From Bacillota bacterium (GTDB lineage: Bacteria > Bacillota > Bacilli > Paenibacillales > NBRC-103111): a stretch of 31,408 nucleotides of DNA. The position numbers and the translations under genes were made by a program. Below, one piece after another: positions 6,810 through 15,969 of this stretch (position 1 is the first letter of the stretch; each line of letters starts with the position of its first letter). The notes beneath the pieces are model-generated. The model saw nothing but the letters and a program-made list of their open reading frames with translations. It was not told the origin of the DNA and did not search any database. The stretch is taken from NCBI GenBank assembly GCA_023393235.1, contig JAEWMH010000085.1, positions 1 to 31,408 of the forward strand. Reading direction: 5' to 3'.

Positions 6810-7988
6810 ATGATCATTAAACCGAAAATACGCGGCTTTATCTGCACCACCGCCCACCCGGAAGGCTGCGCCGAAAGCGTGCGGCGCCAAATCGCTGCCG
6901 TACAGGCCAGAAAGCCTGTGACAGGAGCCAAAAAAGTGCTGGTCATCGGAGCATCCACCGGCTATGGCCTGGCTTCGCGGATCGCCGCTGCCTTCGGTAT
7001 GGGCGCCGACACCGTAGGGCTGTTCTTCGAACGCCCGGCAACGGACGACCGGACCGCCACCGCAGGCTGGTACAACACGGCTGCCTTCGAGAAGGCTGCG
7101 CGTGAAGCGGGTCTGGTAGCGGAAAGCCTGAACGGCGATGCCTTCTCCCAGGCTATAAAGGAAGAGGCTGTACGGCTTATCCGGGAGAAGCTGGGTAAGG
7201 TGGACATGGTGGTCTACAGCGTAGCCGCCCCCCGCAGAACCGATCCCGTCACCGGAGAGGTGTACGGCTCCGTGCTGAAGCCCATCGGACAGTCGTTTTC
7301 CAACAAATCCGTGAATGTGCAAAACGGCGTCGTCAATGAAGTGACGATGGAGCCTGCCAGCGACGAGGAAATCCGGCAAACCATCAAGGTTATGGGCGGA
7401 GAGGACTGGATCCTGTGGATGCAGCTGCTGGCCCAAGAAGGCCTGCTGGCCGACAATGTGATTACACTCGCCTATTCCTATATCGGACCGGAGGTCACCC
7501 ACGCTATTTATAAGGAAGGGACCATCGGACGGGCAAAAGAAGACCTGGAGGTGGCGGCGCGCCAGCTCACAGCGGAGCTTGCCCCTTATGGCGGGCGTGC
7601 TTATGTTTCCGTAAATAAAGCGCTGGTTACCCAAGCCAGCTCGGCTATACCCGTGGTTCCCCTGTACATCTCCCTTCTGTACAAGCAAATGAAGGCCCAG
7701 GGAACCCATGAGGGCTGCATCGAACAGATGGCCCGGATGATGGAGCGGATTTACGGAGCCGGAGGAGAGATTGCCACCGACGCCGAAGGCCGCATCCGTA
7801 TGGATGACTGGGAGATGGACGAAGGCATCCAAGCTGAGGTAAACAAGGCATGGTCTGCCATCACTACCGAAACCTTGCCCGAGCTGGGGGATCTGGAAGG
7901 ATACCGTCAGGACTTCCTGCAGCTCTTCGGCTTCGGCTTCGACAACGTGGATTATGAGGCAGATGTCAATCCGAATGTGCAGCTGTAA
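6810..7988 (+). CDS. fabV: Enoyl-[acyl-carrier-protein] reductase / trans-2-enoyl-CoA reductase, FabV type
   Basis: NADH-dependent reductase of the final step of the fatty-acid elongation cycle (or of trans-2-enoyl-CoA), in the cytoplasm. The 392 residues start MIIKPKIRGFICTTAHP, which is diagnostic of FabV. Features are a Rossmann nucleotide-binding motif VLVIGASTGYGLASR (43-57) and the FabV active-site signature Tyr234-x8-Lys243 (YKEGTIGRAK). VVYSVAAPRRTDP and GGEDW are also family blocks. The start at 6810 is supported by AGGGAGGA about 11 nt upstream and by homology; in-frame upstream ATG codons lie in the promoter leader. It is monocistronic, between its own promoter and terminator, with a FapR-type operator. 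FabV enzymes are known to be poorly inhibited by triclosan compared with FabI; whether this one is resistant is inference. Confidence 0.95.
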   Translation: MIIKPKIRGFICTTAHPEGCAESVRRQIAAVQARKPVTGAKKVLVIGASTGYGLASRIAAAFGMGADTVGLFFERPATDDRTATAGWYNTAAFEKAAREAGLVAESLNGDAFSQAIKEEAVRLIREKLGKVDMVVYSVAAPRRTDPVTGEVYGSVLKPIGQSFSNKSVNVQNGVVNEVTMEPASDEEIRQTIKVMGGEDWILWMQLLAQEGLLADNVITLAYSYIGPEVTHAIYKEGTIGRAKEDLEVAARQLTAELAPYGGRAYVSVNKALVTQASSAIPVVPLYISLLYKQMKAQGTHEGCIEQMARMMERIYGAGGEIATDAEGRIRMDDWEMDEGIQAEVNKAWSAITTETLPELGDLEGYRQDFLQLFGFGFDNVDYEADVNPNVQL

Positions 7989-8020
7989 GGCTGGCTAACC
8001 GCATCGCAACAAGAGGCCGC

Positions 8021-8066
8021 AACGCCCCCGCTTGTCCTTCCGAGGCCAGGTGCGGGGCGTTTTTTA
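8021..8066 (+). terminator. Rho-independent terminator after fabV
   Basis: AACGCCCCCGC (8021-8031) pairs with GCGGGGCGTT (8052-8061), with one bulged C, across a loop of about 20 nt. T6 follows at 8060-8065. Confidence 0.8.
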
Positions 8067-8157
8067 GCATCTCAAAAAATCCGCCGGCTGAATTCTTTTC
8101 CCATATGCCCGGACATAAGTATGTGAGTAGTTTGCATATGACGAAAAGGGTGAGAAC

Positions 8158-11100
8158 ATGCCGTTCCCGAGCAATGTCCAATTTACCCCCATTACTGTAG
8201 GCGGAAAGCCGCCCACAGCCAATGTGGACCCCGCTTTTCCCGCCAGTCTGGATATCGTGGGCAACAGCCAATTTCCTCCGGCCTATTTCGCCTATGACGG
8301 AAGGAATGTGTATTTCCGCTTCCGTTTACGCGGTGATCCCCGTTCCCGTACCGGGTTTTTGAACCAAACCTGGGGAGTACTGCTGGATTTGAACAACAAC
8401 CCGTCCAGCTATGAATGGATGTTCACGCTGAACGGAGGCACCAGCCAGATTAATCTGATCCAGAATACGTCAGTGGGCAGCAATCCGCTGACGGATCCCG
8501 CAGAGCGGAACAACTTCTCCCGGCCGGTGAACAATTTCGACTTGGCCCGGGCTACCCTGATCCAGGACAGTCCCGCCATCGGCGGACAGGAGAATTATTT
8601 TTTGGACTTTTTTGTGGATCAGGGCACCTTCTTCAGCCAGCTTGTCATCAACGCCAATACCGTACTCCGTTTCCTCTTTTTCACCTCGACGCTGGCTAAC
8701 CAGGTGAACCGGGACTATCTGCCGTTTTCCGATCCTGTAACCTTGAATCAGGCCAACGTGCGCGCCCAGCTATCCGTCTCTCAAGCACTTGTGAGCCCTC
8801 CGTCGGTCATTCCTTCCGGCAGCATCGCCAGCTTAAACGGGAGGTTTATTGTCTCCAATACAGGCTCCAGCGCCGCTTCCTCTGTATTCGCCACTATTCC
8901 TTTTCTGCCGGACAGAGTGGATTCCTTCCGGATTACATCCGTCAACATCGGCAACGCCAACTTCAATGCGCTGACCTCCACCTTAAGCTGGAATATCGGG
9001 ACGCTTGCCAGCGGCGCCACAGTGGAGCTGACCTACAATCTGGGGGCAGTATTCAACCAGGCGGGGACCCGGCCGTTCAACTCCTTTACCGTAACCGGCA
9101 TCGACCAATTCACGGGCAACATGCTGCCGAACATTACCGGCTCGCTGGAGATCACCGTTCAGGCAGGCGGCAGCCTCTCCGGTATCGTTCAGAACACCAA
9201 CGGTATGCCCCAGCCGGATGTTGCTGTGACACTGACCGCCCAAGGCGGTACGGCTCCCGCCGCATCCACGGTCACCAATAGTGACGGCGTGTACAGTCTC
9301 ACCAATGTGCCGCCGGGCAATTATATGCTCTCCTTCACCAATCCGCTGTTCCTGCCCCAAACCATCGCTGTATCCGTAGCCGCCAATGCGGGAGCCGTCC
9401 TGAACGTGCTGCTGCAGCCCCTGCCTGCCACACTGCAGGGCACGGTAACCTCAGCCTTGGACGGAGCTCCTGTTCCGGGTGCCGTCCTGAACGTATCCAA
9501 CCAAAGCAATGTGCGGATCGCTACGGTTACGACGGATGCCAATGGGCAATACAGCCTCGGCAATTTACCCCCGGGCGTTTCCATTACGATATCTGTGGCC
9601 GCTCCCAATTTTCAATTGCAGAATGCGGACTTTTTCCTCGATCCGGGTGTGACCCAGGTATTCAACCCGGTGCTGGCCCCCAGCCCCGCCACTGTATCCG
9701 GCACCGTATCCGGCGCAGACGGGCTGCCTATTGCCGGAGCCACTGTGACGGTTCTCGACCGGAACAGCAATGTGCAGGCCGAAACAGCAACCAATGCAAA
9801 CGGCCAATATACCATCAGTTCACTGGTGCCTGGAGCAGCCTATCAGATTCGGGCCACTGCCCCCGGCTTCCAAACCTCGCTTAGCGGACTGCAGACCGCT
9901 CCGGGAGAAGCAGCCACCTTGAGCTTCACACTGCAGCCTTCTCCGGGGAGTATAACGGGCACCGTCACAGAGGAAGGCACAGGACTGCCTCTGGAGGGCA
10001 TTTCCGTACGCGTGTATGACAGCCGCGACTTGACGGTGAGCACCACCCTGACGGATGCCGGCGGTCAATTTGCCATCACCTCTCTCCCCCCCGGTTCGTA
10101 TACACTGCTGTTCTCCTCCTCCGCCTTTGCCGCCCGGACCATCGGGGCCACGGTGCGGCCGGGGGAAAATACGGTGGTCAATGTCCGGCTGTTGCGGCTG
10201 ACCGGTTCACTGGAGGGCATCGTCCGGAGAACAGACGGGCAACCGCTTGTTAGTGCAAACATTTCCGTGATTGACAACGGAACTGTGGTAGCCCGGGACA
10301 CGACGGATGCCGAAGGCGAATTTATGATACCCGGTCTTTTCCCGAAGAGCTATACCGTCAATGCTGCAGCCGAAGGCTTTGCCACGAAAACACTGGGGGT
10401 CTTCATTCGCCCGCTGGAAACCTCTGTACTGGAATTTACGCTTGAATCTACTACGGGCATCATCCGCGGCGCGGTGACGGATTCCGCCGGGACTCCCTTG
10501 GCCGGCGCTCTTATCGGCCTCAACAGCAATTTATTGGGTATTTCGATGCTGCGGGAGCGCACCGTAACCGATGACCAGGGAATGTTTCTCCTGCGGGACA
10601 TTGCCCCCGGCGACTATGTGCTGAGCGTGATGCTGCGGGGGTTCCAGAACGCCCTGATCAGCACAACGGTACGGGCGGATACGCTCACACCCCTTACCGT
10701 CCCTCTCCTTCCTAACCCCGGCTCCATCCAGGGAACCGTGGCGGACGATGAGGGAGCTCCCATCGCCCCTGCGGTACCGGTCAATATTCGGATTAACGAT
10801 ACTAACGGCGGGCTGGCCGCCACACCTCCCGTGGATTCTTCCAGCCAATTCCGGGCCGATGATCTGGCTCCCGGCTCCTATTCGGTCTACGCCTCGGCGA
10901 CGGGGTACCGGACGGAAAGCGCAACAGTCACCGTCATTTCCGGGGAAGAGACGGCAACTACAATCGTGCTGGCGCCCCTTCCCGGCTTTATCCAGGGAAC
11001 CATTGCCGACAGGCAAACCCGGCTTCCCATAGGAGGGGCTATGATCAAGGCGGTGACCCAAAACGGCATCATTCTGGGCATCGCCATGACGGACCAGAAC

Positions 11101-13923
11101 GGATTTTATCAAATCGACGGCCTGCGGCCAGGGAGCTATGTAGTGCTTACTCAGGCCCAAAATTATAATATTGCGCAGACCGGCGCCATCATCAAACCCG
11201 ACACCGTCACTCAAACGGATATTCTGCTGGATCAGCTGCCGGGAAGCATCGAAGGCCGGGTAGAGCCGGCGGTTCCCCGTATTCTGGTTCAGCTTTACAC
11301 CCTGCAGAATACGCCTGTCAGCTCCGTCTACTCCCAAGAGGACGGCACCTTCCGCTTTACTAACCTGGCTGCCTCCCAGTATATTCTGAATGCCAATGCC
11401 GTAGCTTACTCCTCAGGACCGGTGGGTGCATTGGTCGCCCCAGGGCAAACGGCCAATTGCATCATCCAGCTGTTTCCCAACCCGGGGACTGTGTCCGGGA
11501 CCATCACCACCGTTAACGGCCGCCCTATTTCCAATGCCGTGATCCAGGTTCTGGACCGGAATGAATCGCCGCGCGGGAGAGCGCAGCCCGACAGTGCCGG
11601 ACGCTACTTCATCGGAGAGCTGCCCGCCGGCATACTCAGTCTGGTTACCTCCGCTCCAGGCTTTGCGACGGAATCGCTTGCCGTCCAGCTCCAGCCGGGT
11701 CAGGAGCTGGCAGGTATCGATTTTGTCCTTTCCCCCAATCCCGGCGGGATAAGCGGCCTGGTGACCGATCTGGCCACCGATCTGCCCATTAACGGAGCCG
11801 AGGTAAACATACGGTTCTCCGAAGCCTCCGGCTTAAGCGTGGCGGCGGTTACCACCAGCCAGTTCGGGGAATTTCTCGTGAATGATCTGGCCCCCTCCTC
11901 CTATGCGCTGACGGTATTTGCCCCCGGTTATCAAACAGGCTTTATCGGCGCCATTGTGGAGAGCGACCAGATTACCAATGCCTCGGTTATGCTGGCGGCT
12001 CAGCCTGGCACCATCCGGGGCCAGGTGTTAACCGTAGACGATGCGGAATTGACCAGCAACAACACCTATATCAAGCTGTTCACCTCAAGCGGCACGCTGA
12101 TCCAGACCTTGTTTGCCGACAGCAGCGGGCGTTTTGTCATTGAGGATCTGGCTCCGGATATTTATAGCCTCAGCGCTACGGCCGAGGATCATGCCACGGA
12201 CTCCCAGACGGTCCTGTTGGGACCCGGCGAATTGAAATTGGTGGTATTCCGCCTGGTGCCCGTCCTGTCCTTCGTAAGCGGCATTGTCACCGATGCCGTC
12301 ACCCGGCTCCCCATCGTTGGCGCACTGGTAACGGTAAACAGCCGGACGACGCTGCCCATCGATACCACCTTCACCGACCAATTGGGGCAATTTATGTTTG
12401 ATTCCATTTCCGCGGGGAGACGGGTATTAACGGTTACAGCGGATGGCTACGGAACGTTTACCAGCGGAATTCTGGCCGGAGCCGGGTTCGCCACAACCTT
12501 CCTGAGAGTGGAGCTGGAGCCATTGCCTGCAGCTGTCTTCGGGTTTGTCACCAATATCGAGGACGGGTCAGCCATTGCCGGAGCTGAGGTCACACTGCTG
12601 ACCGATGCCCAGGAGACCTTCGCCACCATCATCAGCGACATATCCGGCAGCTATGCGTTCCGTCTCCTGTCTCCGGGTCGGTACCTCAGCTTTGCCACCG
12701 CCCAGGGTTTTGCCCTGCAGAACGGCACCTTCACTGTCGGTCCCGGCCAAACCACCAAAGCCAGCTTCACCCTGCAGCCCCTGCCCGGTTCGTTTACCGG
12801 ACGCATTACCGACAAGGCAACGGGAGCACCGCTAAACAGCATCGGCATCTTCGTCCGCCACCTCAACAATTTTGCCCAGGTAGCGGGGCTTGGCTCCACG
12901 GATGCAGAGGGGGTTTTCCTGATTGATAACCTTCCGGCCGGCAATTATGTAGTCAATATTTCGGAAATCGGATTTGTTGCCACCCAATCCTCCTTTTTTG
13001 TCGGACGGGGCGAAACGGTACGCCGGGACTTTCCTCTGGCCCGCACCAGCAGCATCATTATCGGCGATGTCACCAATGAGAACGGAACCAAGCTGCCCGG
13101 GTCGCTGGTGGTTGCTACCGATCCTAACGGGGTGATTGTGGGGCAGGGAGCGGCTGACAACGAAGGCCGGTTTTCCGTAGGCACCGGAACAGGCACCCCC
13201 GGCGGGCTCCTTCATGTGGTAGGGGTGGCGGACGGACGTGAGTATCAACTGGTGGATGTTGCGGTCCCCAATGAAAGCACCCTGCGGGTGGATTTGACAC
13301 TCCCCGCCAACAGGGCCACTGTCACCGGTCAGGTACAGAACCAGCAAACCGGAGCACCGGTGTCCAACATGATTATTACCGCCTTTACCGAGTCGCGGGT
13401 CTATCTGGTATCCGTAGCCAGCGATGCGGAGGGTTTGTATGCCATCAATAATCTGTCCCAAGGCACTTACATCATCTCCGTTTCGGGCCAATCCTATGGT
13501 TCTACGGCTGCAGTCATAACGGTGCCCGCCAGCGGGGTTGTCCGGTTGAACCTGCAGGTTCCCACAGCCTTCGGCACCTTAATGGGGCGGATCTTCGACC
13601 AGAACGGCCGGATGCTGTATGAGGCCCTGTCCGAGGTATTCCTGCCCAACGAAGCCCGGCAGACCGCCCAGGTGCAGGCGTTCCGGCCGCAGCCCTCTTC
13701 CGGCAACGGTAACGGAGGATTGCGGGAGGCCTTTACCTTCATGCGGTCTGTCATCAGCAACGAAAGCGGGCAATACAGCCTGTCTAATCTGCCTGCGGGC
13801 ACATTAGGCGCTGTATTCTCCTTCCCGGGCAAGCAGTCCAAGCGGGTTGGGTTCATTATTAATAACAATCAGACGACCTATTTGGATGTGGTGCTGCTGG
13901 ATGAGGAGGAGCCGGAGGAGTAA
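8158..13923 (+). CDS. Giant protein with ~18 carboxypeptidase regulatory-like (Ig-like) repeats
   Basis: Residues 1-210 form a unique N-terminal beta domain (FAYDGRNVYFRFRLRGDPRS, TWGVLLDLNNN). About 211-335 resemble a DUF11/CARDB-like segment (NLGAVFNQ, FNSFTVTGIDQ). From about 336 to 1910 there are 18 degenerate repeats of 80-115 residues, each starting G-x-[IV]-x-G-x-[VI] and containing D-x-x-G-x-[FY]-x-[IL]-x-x-L-x-P-G-x-Y, the hallmark of CarboxypepD_reg/Cna-B-like beta-sandwiches. The last repeat carries a longer Ser/Gly/Asn insertion and the C-terminus is acidic (LLDEEEPEE). No signal peptide, membrane helix, LPXTG, SLH or enzyme domain was seen. The ATG at 8158 has AAGGGTGAG just upstream. 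An imperfectly palindromic leader (ACATAAGTATGT at 8113-8124) is present but no clear promoter. A structural role on the cell or spore surface is plausible but not shown. Confidence 0.85.
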   Translation: MPFPSNVQFTPITVGGKPPTANVDPAFPASLDIVGNSQFPPAYFAYDGRNVYFRFRLRGDPRSRTGFLNQTWGVLLDLNNNPSSYEWMFTLNGGTSQINLIQNTSVGSNPLTDPAERNNFSRPVNNFDLARATLIQDSPAIGGQENYFLDFFVDQGTFFSQLVINANTVLRFLFFTSTLANQVNRDYLPFSDPVTLNQANVRAQLSVSQALVSPPSVIPSGSIASLNGRFIVSNTGSSAASSVFATIPFLPDRVDSFRITSVNIGNANFNALTSTLSWNIGTLASGATVELTYNLGAVFNQAGTRPFNSFTVTGIDQFTGNMLPNITGSLEITVQAGGSLSGIVQNTNGMPQPDVAVTLTAQGGTAPAASTVTNSDGVYSLTNVPPGNYMLSFTNPLFLPQTIAVSVAANAGAVLNVLLQPLPATLQGTVTSALDGAPVPGAVLNVSNQSNVRIATVTTDANGQYSLGNLPPGVSITISVAAPNFQLQNADFFLDPGVTQVFNPVLAPSPATVSGTVSGADGLPIAGATVTVLDRNSNVQAETATNANGQYTISSLVPGAAYQIRATAPGFQTSLSGLQTAPGEAATLSFTLQPSPGSITGTVTEEGTGLPLEGISVRVYDSRDLTVSTTLTDAGGQFAITSLPPGSYTLLFSSSAFAARTIGATVRPGENTVVNVRLLRLTGSLEGIVRRTDGQPLVSANISVIDNGTVVARDTTDAEGEFMIPGLFPKSYTVNAAAEGFATKTLGVFIRPLETSVLEFTLESTTGIIRGAVTDSAGTPLAGALIGLNSNLLGISMLRERTVTDDQGMFLLRDIAPGDYVLSVMLRGFQNALISTTVRADTLTPLTVPLLPNPGSIQGTVADDEGAPIAPAVPVNIRINDTNGGLAATPPVDSSSQFRADDLAPGSYSVYASATGYRTESATVTVISGEETATTIVLAPLPGFIQGTIADRQTRLPIGGAMIKAVTQNGIILGIAMTDQNGFYQIDGLRPGSYVVLTQAQNYNIAQTGAIIKPDTVTQTDILLDQLPGSIEGRVEPAVPRILVQLYTLQNTPVSSVYSQEDGTFRFTNLAASQYILNANAVAYSSGPVGALVAPGQTANCIIQLFPNPGTVSGTITTVNGRPISNAVIQVLDRNESPRGRAQPDSAGRYFIGELPAGILSLVTSAPGFATESLAVQLQPGQELAGIDFVLSPNPGGISGLVTDLATDLPINGAEVNIRFSEASGLSVAAVTTSQFGEFLVNDLAPSSYALTVFAPGYQTGFIGAIVESDQITNASVMLAAQPGTIRGQVLTVDDAELTSNNTYIKLFTSSGTLIQTLFADSSGRFVIEDLAPDIYSLSATAEDHATDSQTVLLGPGELKLVVFRLVPVLSFVSGIVTDAVTRLPIVGALVTVNSRTTLPIDTTFTDQLGQFMFDSISAGRRVLTVTADGYGTFTSGILAGAGFATTFLRVELEPLPAAVFGFVTNIEDGSAIAGAEVTLLTDAQETFATIISDISGSYAFRLLSPGRYLSFATAQGFALQNGTFTVGPGQTTKASFTLQPLPGSFTGRITDKATGAPLNSIGIFVRHLNNFAQVAGLGSTDAEGVFLIDNLPAGNYVVNISEIGFVATQSSFFVGRGETVRRDFPLARTSSIIIGDVTNENGTKLPGSLVVATDPNGVIVGQGAADNEGRFSVGTGTGTPGGLLHVVGVADGREYQLVDVAVPNESTLRVDLTLPANRATVTGQVQNQQTGAPVSNMIITAFTESRVYLVSVASDAEGLYAINNLSQGTYIISVSGQSYGSTAAVITVPASGVVRLNLQVPTAFGTLMGRIFDQNGRMLYEALSEVFLPNEARQTAQVQAFRPQPSSGNGNGGLREAFTFMRSVISNESGQYSLSNLPAGTLGAVFSFPGKQSKRVGFIINNNQTTYLDVVLLDEEEPEE

Positions 13924-13950
13924 GATGACCACTTATTCCGGATATAGCGA

Positions 13951-13985
13951 AAAGAACTGCCGGGTAATCCGGCGGTTCTTTTTTA
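13951..13985 (+). terminator. Rho-independent terminator after the repeat-protein gene
   Basis: AAAGAACTGCCGG (13951-13963) pairs with CCGGCGGTTCTTT (13969-13981) across a 5-nt loop, followed by T-rich sequence. Confidence 0.88.
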
Positions 13986-14075
13986 TGGATTGCCCCCCAA
14001 TCGTTACTGGTACTCGCTTCCTAGCTGGCCGCGGTTTATGGGGGATTTTGGGGCAACGCAGGCTGCTTAGAAGCA

Positions 14076-14104
14076 TTGACATCCCCCAGGGACCGAAGTA
14101 GACT
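14076..14104 (+). promoter_or_regulatory. SigA-type promoter of the MFS transporter gene
   Basis: TTGACA (14076-14081), 17 bp, TAGACT (14099-14104), followed by a leader of about 70 nt. Nothing else was recognised in the 13986-14179 gap. Confidence 0.55.
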
Positions 14105-14179
14105 AGGGTAATGTTTGACCTTTGTTTAATTTCACGGAATTCTTGGAGGATTCTGTGCTGAATAGGAGTAGAACCGGGC

Positions 14180-15427
14180 ATGAATCCGTTACGCCGCAAT
14201 CCGAAAGAATTGAATGTGTTCCTGATCGCCAGCCTCATCAATACCACAGGCGGCTCCCTGATGTGGCCGCTTGTTTCCATGTATGTGTTCGACGAGCTGG
14301 GCCGCAGCCTGGCCGATGCAGGTCTCGCCATATTGGTCCAGTCGCTGGGGGGCATCATCGGACAGCTGTTGGGCGGCGCCCTGTACCACCGGGTTGGCGT
14401 CAAACGGCTGATTACCGGCTCCTTGGCGCTGAATGCCTCCGTCCTGCTGGTCCTGCCTCTCCTTAGCGGCAACTGGCAGCTTTTCATCGGCGCCATGTGG
14501 CTGATCGGCCTGTTTAATTCCATGTCGCTGCCGGCTATCCAATCGTACATCGGCTTCCGCTTTACCGAACGTCGGGCGGAAATTTTCAACATTATCTATG
14601 TGGCCAATAATATCGGCGTGGCTCTGGGTACGGCGCTGAGCGGTTTTCTGGCGGATTTTTCCTACCACCTCAGCTTTATCGCCAACGGGGCAACTTCCGC
14701 CTTCTTTGCCGTATTCTTCCTGTTTTATCTGAAATCTACGGATGTAGCCCAAGGTCCGGGGGCCTCCGCGGCATCCTCCCACAACAAGGCGGGAAGCCCG
14801 GGGACATGGGCGCTGCTGGGCAATGTCCGTCTGTATCTTCTCCTGGCCACCGGTGCCCTCCTGCTTCATATCGGCAACTCCATCTGGAATACCGGGGTGT
14901 CTCCTTTTATTGTGGGTGAGGGTATGCCCAAGAGATATTACGGGTTTCTGTGGACACTGAACGGGGTGCTGATTTTCGTGGCCCAACCTTTGCTGGGGCT
15001 TATCAAACGGTATCTGACCCGCACCGTCTCCGCACAGATGACCGCCAGCAGTCTGTTTTATGCGGCTGGTTATGCGTGCATTCTGCTGCTGCAAAGCTAT
15101 CCCGGCATGGTGCTGGGTATGATTCTCGCCACCTTGGGGGAGATGCTTATTTCCCCGGCAATACCTGCCTACTTATCGGAGCACGGCGGCGCCCACGCCC
15201 CCTTCTACATCGGCCTTGCCGGCGGCATCGGCTCGGGAGGCCGGGTAATCGGCCCCTATGTGATGGGCAGCCTGTATGATGCAGGCGGGCTGCCGCCGGT
15301 AACGTGGCTTGCTCTGGTAGCGGCGCTGGTTTCCGCCGGCGCCTATTGGGCCCATTCCGCCTGGAACCGCCAGGCGGCGAGGCAAGGCCTGTCCGCGGCA
15401 GCGGGCGGACAAGGCTTGTCGGGCTGA
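14180..15427 (+). CDS. Major facilitator superfamily transporter
   Basis: Integral membrane protein of 415 residues with about 12 hydrophobic segments, split 6+6 by a hydrophilic loop (about 185-212, SAASSHNKAGSPG). The loop between helices 2 and 3 (GGALYHRVGVKRLI) is the MFS motif A region (G-x-L-x-D-R-x-G-R/K-R). The second half has GLIKRYLTRTVS at the equivalent position. The pattern fits drug/proton antiporter-like MFS exporters, but no substrate can be named. The ATG at 14180 has AGGAG 11 nt upstream. The gene stands alone, with its own candidate promoter upstream. No hairpin terminator is obvious after the stop; a repeat-rich gene-free stretch follows. Confidence 0.88.
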   Translation: MNPLRRNPKELNVFLIASLINTTGGSLMWPLVSMYVFDELGRSLADAGLAILVQSLGGIIGQLLGGALYHRVGVKRLITGSLALNASVLLVLPLLSGNWQLFIGAMWLIGLFNSMSLPAIQSYIGFRFTERRAEIFNIIYVANNIGVALGTALSGFLADFSYHLSFIANGATSAFFAVFFLFYLKSTDVAQGPGASAASSHNKAGSPGTWALLGNVRLYLLLATGALLLHIGNSIWNTGVSPFIVGEGMPKRYYGFLWTLNGVLIFVAQPLLGLIKRYLTRTVSAQMTASSLFYAAGYACILLLQSYPGMVLGMILATLGEMLISPAIPAYLSEHGGAHAPFYIGLAGGIGSGGRVIGPYVMGSLYDAGGLPPVTWLALVAALVSAGAYWAHSAWNRQAARQGLSAAAGGQGLSG

Positions 15428-15440
15428 TGCTGTCCGATGC

Positions 15441-15690
15441 CGCCACCACCGGACATACGCTAACGGGCAAGCGTAACAACTGGTCATGGAACCACTGGAC
15501 GTGCCATCGCGGAACATGTGCTAACCGGACACGTTGCATCTTTGGTATTCGCTAACCGGACGAGCCATCACCGGATATACGCAAAACACTTGCTCCCTCC
15601 ATCACCACTCATACGTAACACCAGCTTGCTCCATGACCGGACATTTGCCGACACTTGCTCGCTACATCACCGAACATGTGCTAACGGACC
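15441..15690 (+). repeat. Degenerate ~32-bp minisatellite
   Basis: About eight diverged copies of a 31-34 bp unit follow one another. The core approximates CATCACCGGACATACGCTAAC, then CGGACACTTGCTC. The CCGGACAT-like block is found near 15449, 15509, 15571, 15605, 15637 and 15670, with weaker copies near 15479 and 15541. Short open frames across it (e.g. 15518-15703) are low-complexity repeats without a ribosome binding site and are not called as genes. Confidence 0.65.
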
Positions 15691-15865
15691 CTGGTTCCGT
15701 TAATGAGCCGAAAATCGGCCTTTTGATAAAATAACGGACCCACGTTCCCTTATTCGGCCAAAAAGCCGCTGTGGCTGACCTGGAATAGCCAAATAACGTC
15801 CCCTGTGTCCGCGAAAATGCAGATAAGGGTATTTTGGCGAAATAACGCACCGTAGGTCCGTTAGG
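15682..15865 (+). repeat. Four palindromic intergenic repeats (TAACGGACC...GGTCCGTTA type)
   Basis: Four copies start with TAACG at 15682, 15732, 15794 and 15843. The consensus is TAACGGACC-N2-4-GTTCCGTTA, an inverted repeat. Between copies lie small hairpins such as GCCGAAAATCGGC and CGGCCAAAAAGCCG. Copies 3 and 4 are increasingly decayed. Spacing is about 50-62 bp. This looks like a dispersed intergenic repeat family; no protein is encoded. Confidence 0.65.
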
Positions 15866-15923
15866 CGCATAGGATGGGACGCTATAAGCCTGGCCCAACA
15901 AAACGAGGTATGATCAGCTTCAA

Positions 15924-15963
15924 AAAAATAAGGACCTGCGCCACTTCCATGGCACAGGTCCTT
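15924..15963 (-). terminator. Rho-independent terminator after the patatin gene
   Basis: AAGGACCTG at 15930-15938 pairs with CAGGTCCTT at 15955-15963, extended by further partial pairing. On the minus strand it is followed by TATTTTTTTG. It begins 7 bases after the stop codon of the patatin-like gene. Confidence 0.85.
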
Positions 15964-15969
15964 CTATGT

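Noticed and set aside
8067..8157. Sporulation sigma factor promoter ahead of the giant repeat gene
   Set aside because: CATAAGTAT and CATATGACG were considered as -10 elements, but neither matches SigE, SigK or SigG well and no -35 is correctly spaced.
10531..11337. 268-codon minus-strand open frame inside the giant repeat gene
   Set aside because: It is antisense to a continuous repeat-bearing protein, has no recognisable domain or ribosome binding site, and such frames are common opposite GC-rich coding DNA.
15441..15690. Possible CRISPR array
   Set aside because: The whole unit repeats with gradual divergence and there are no unique spacers between identical repeats. No cas genes are nearby.
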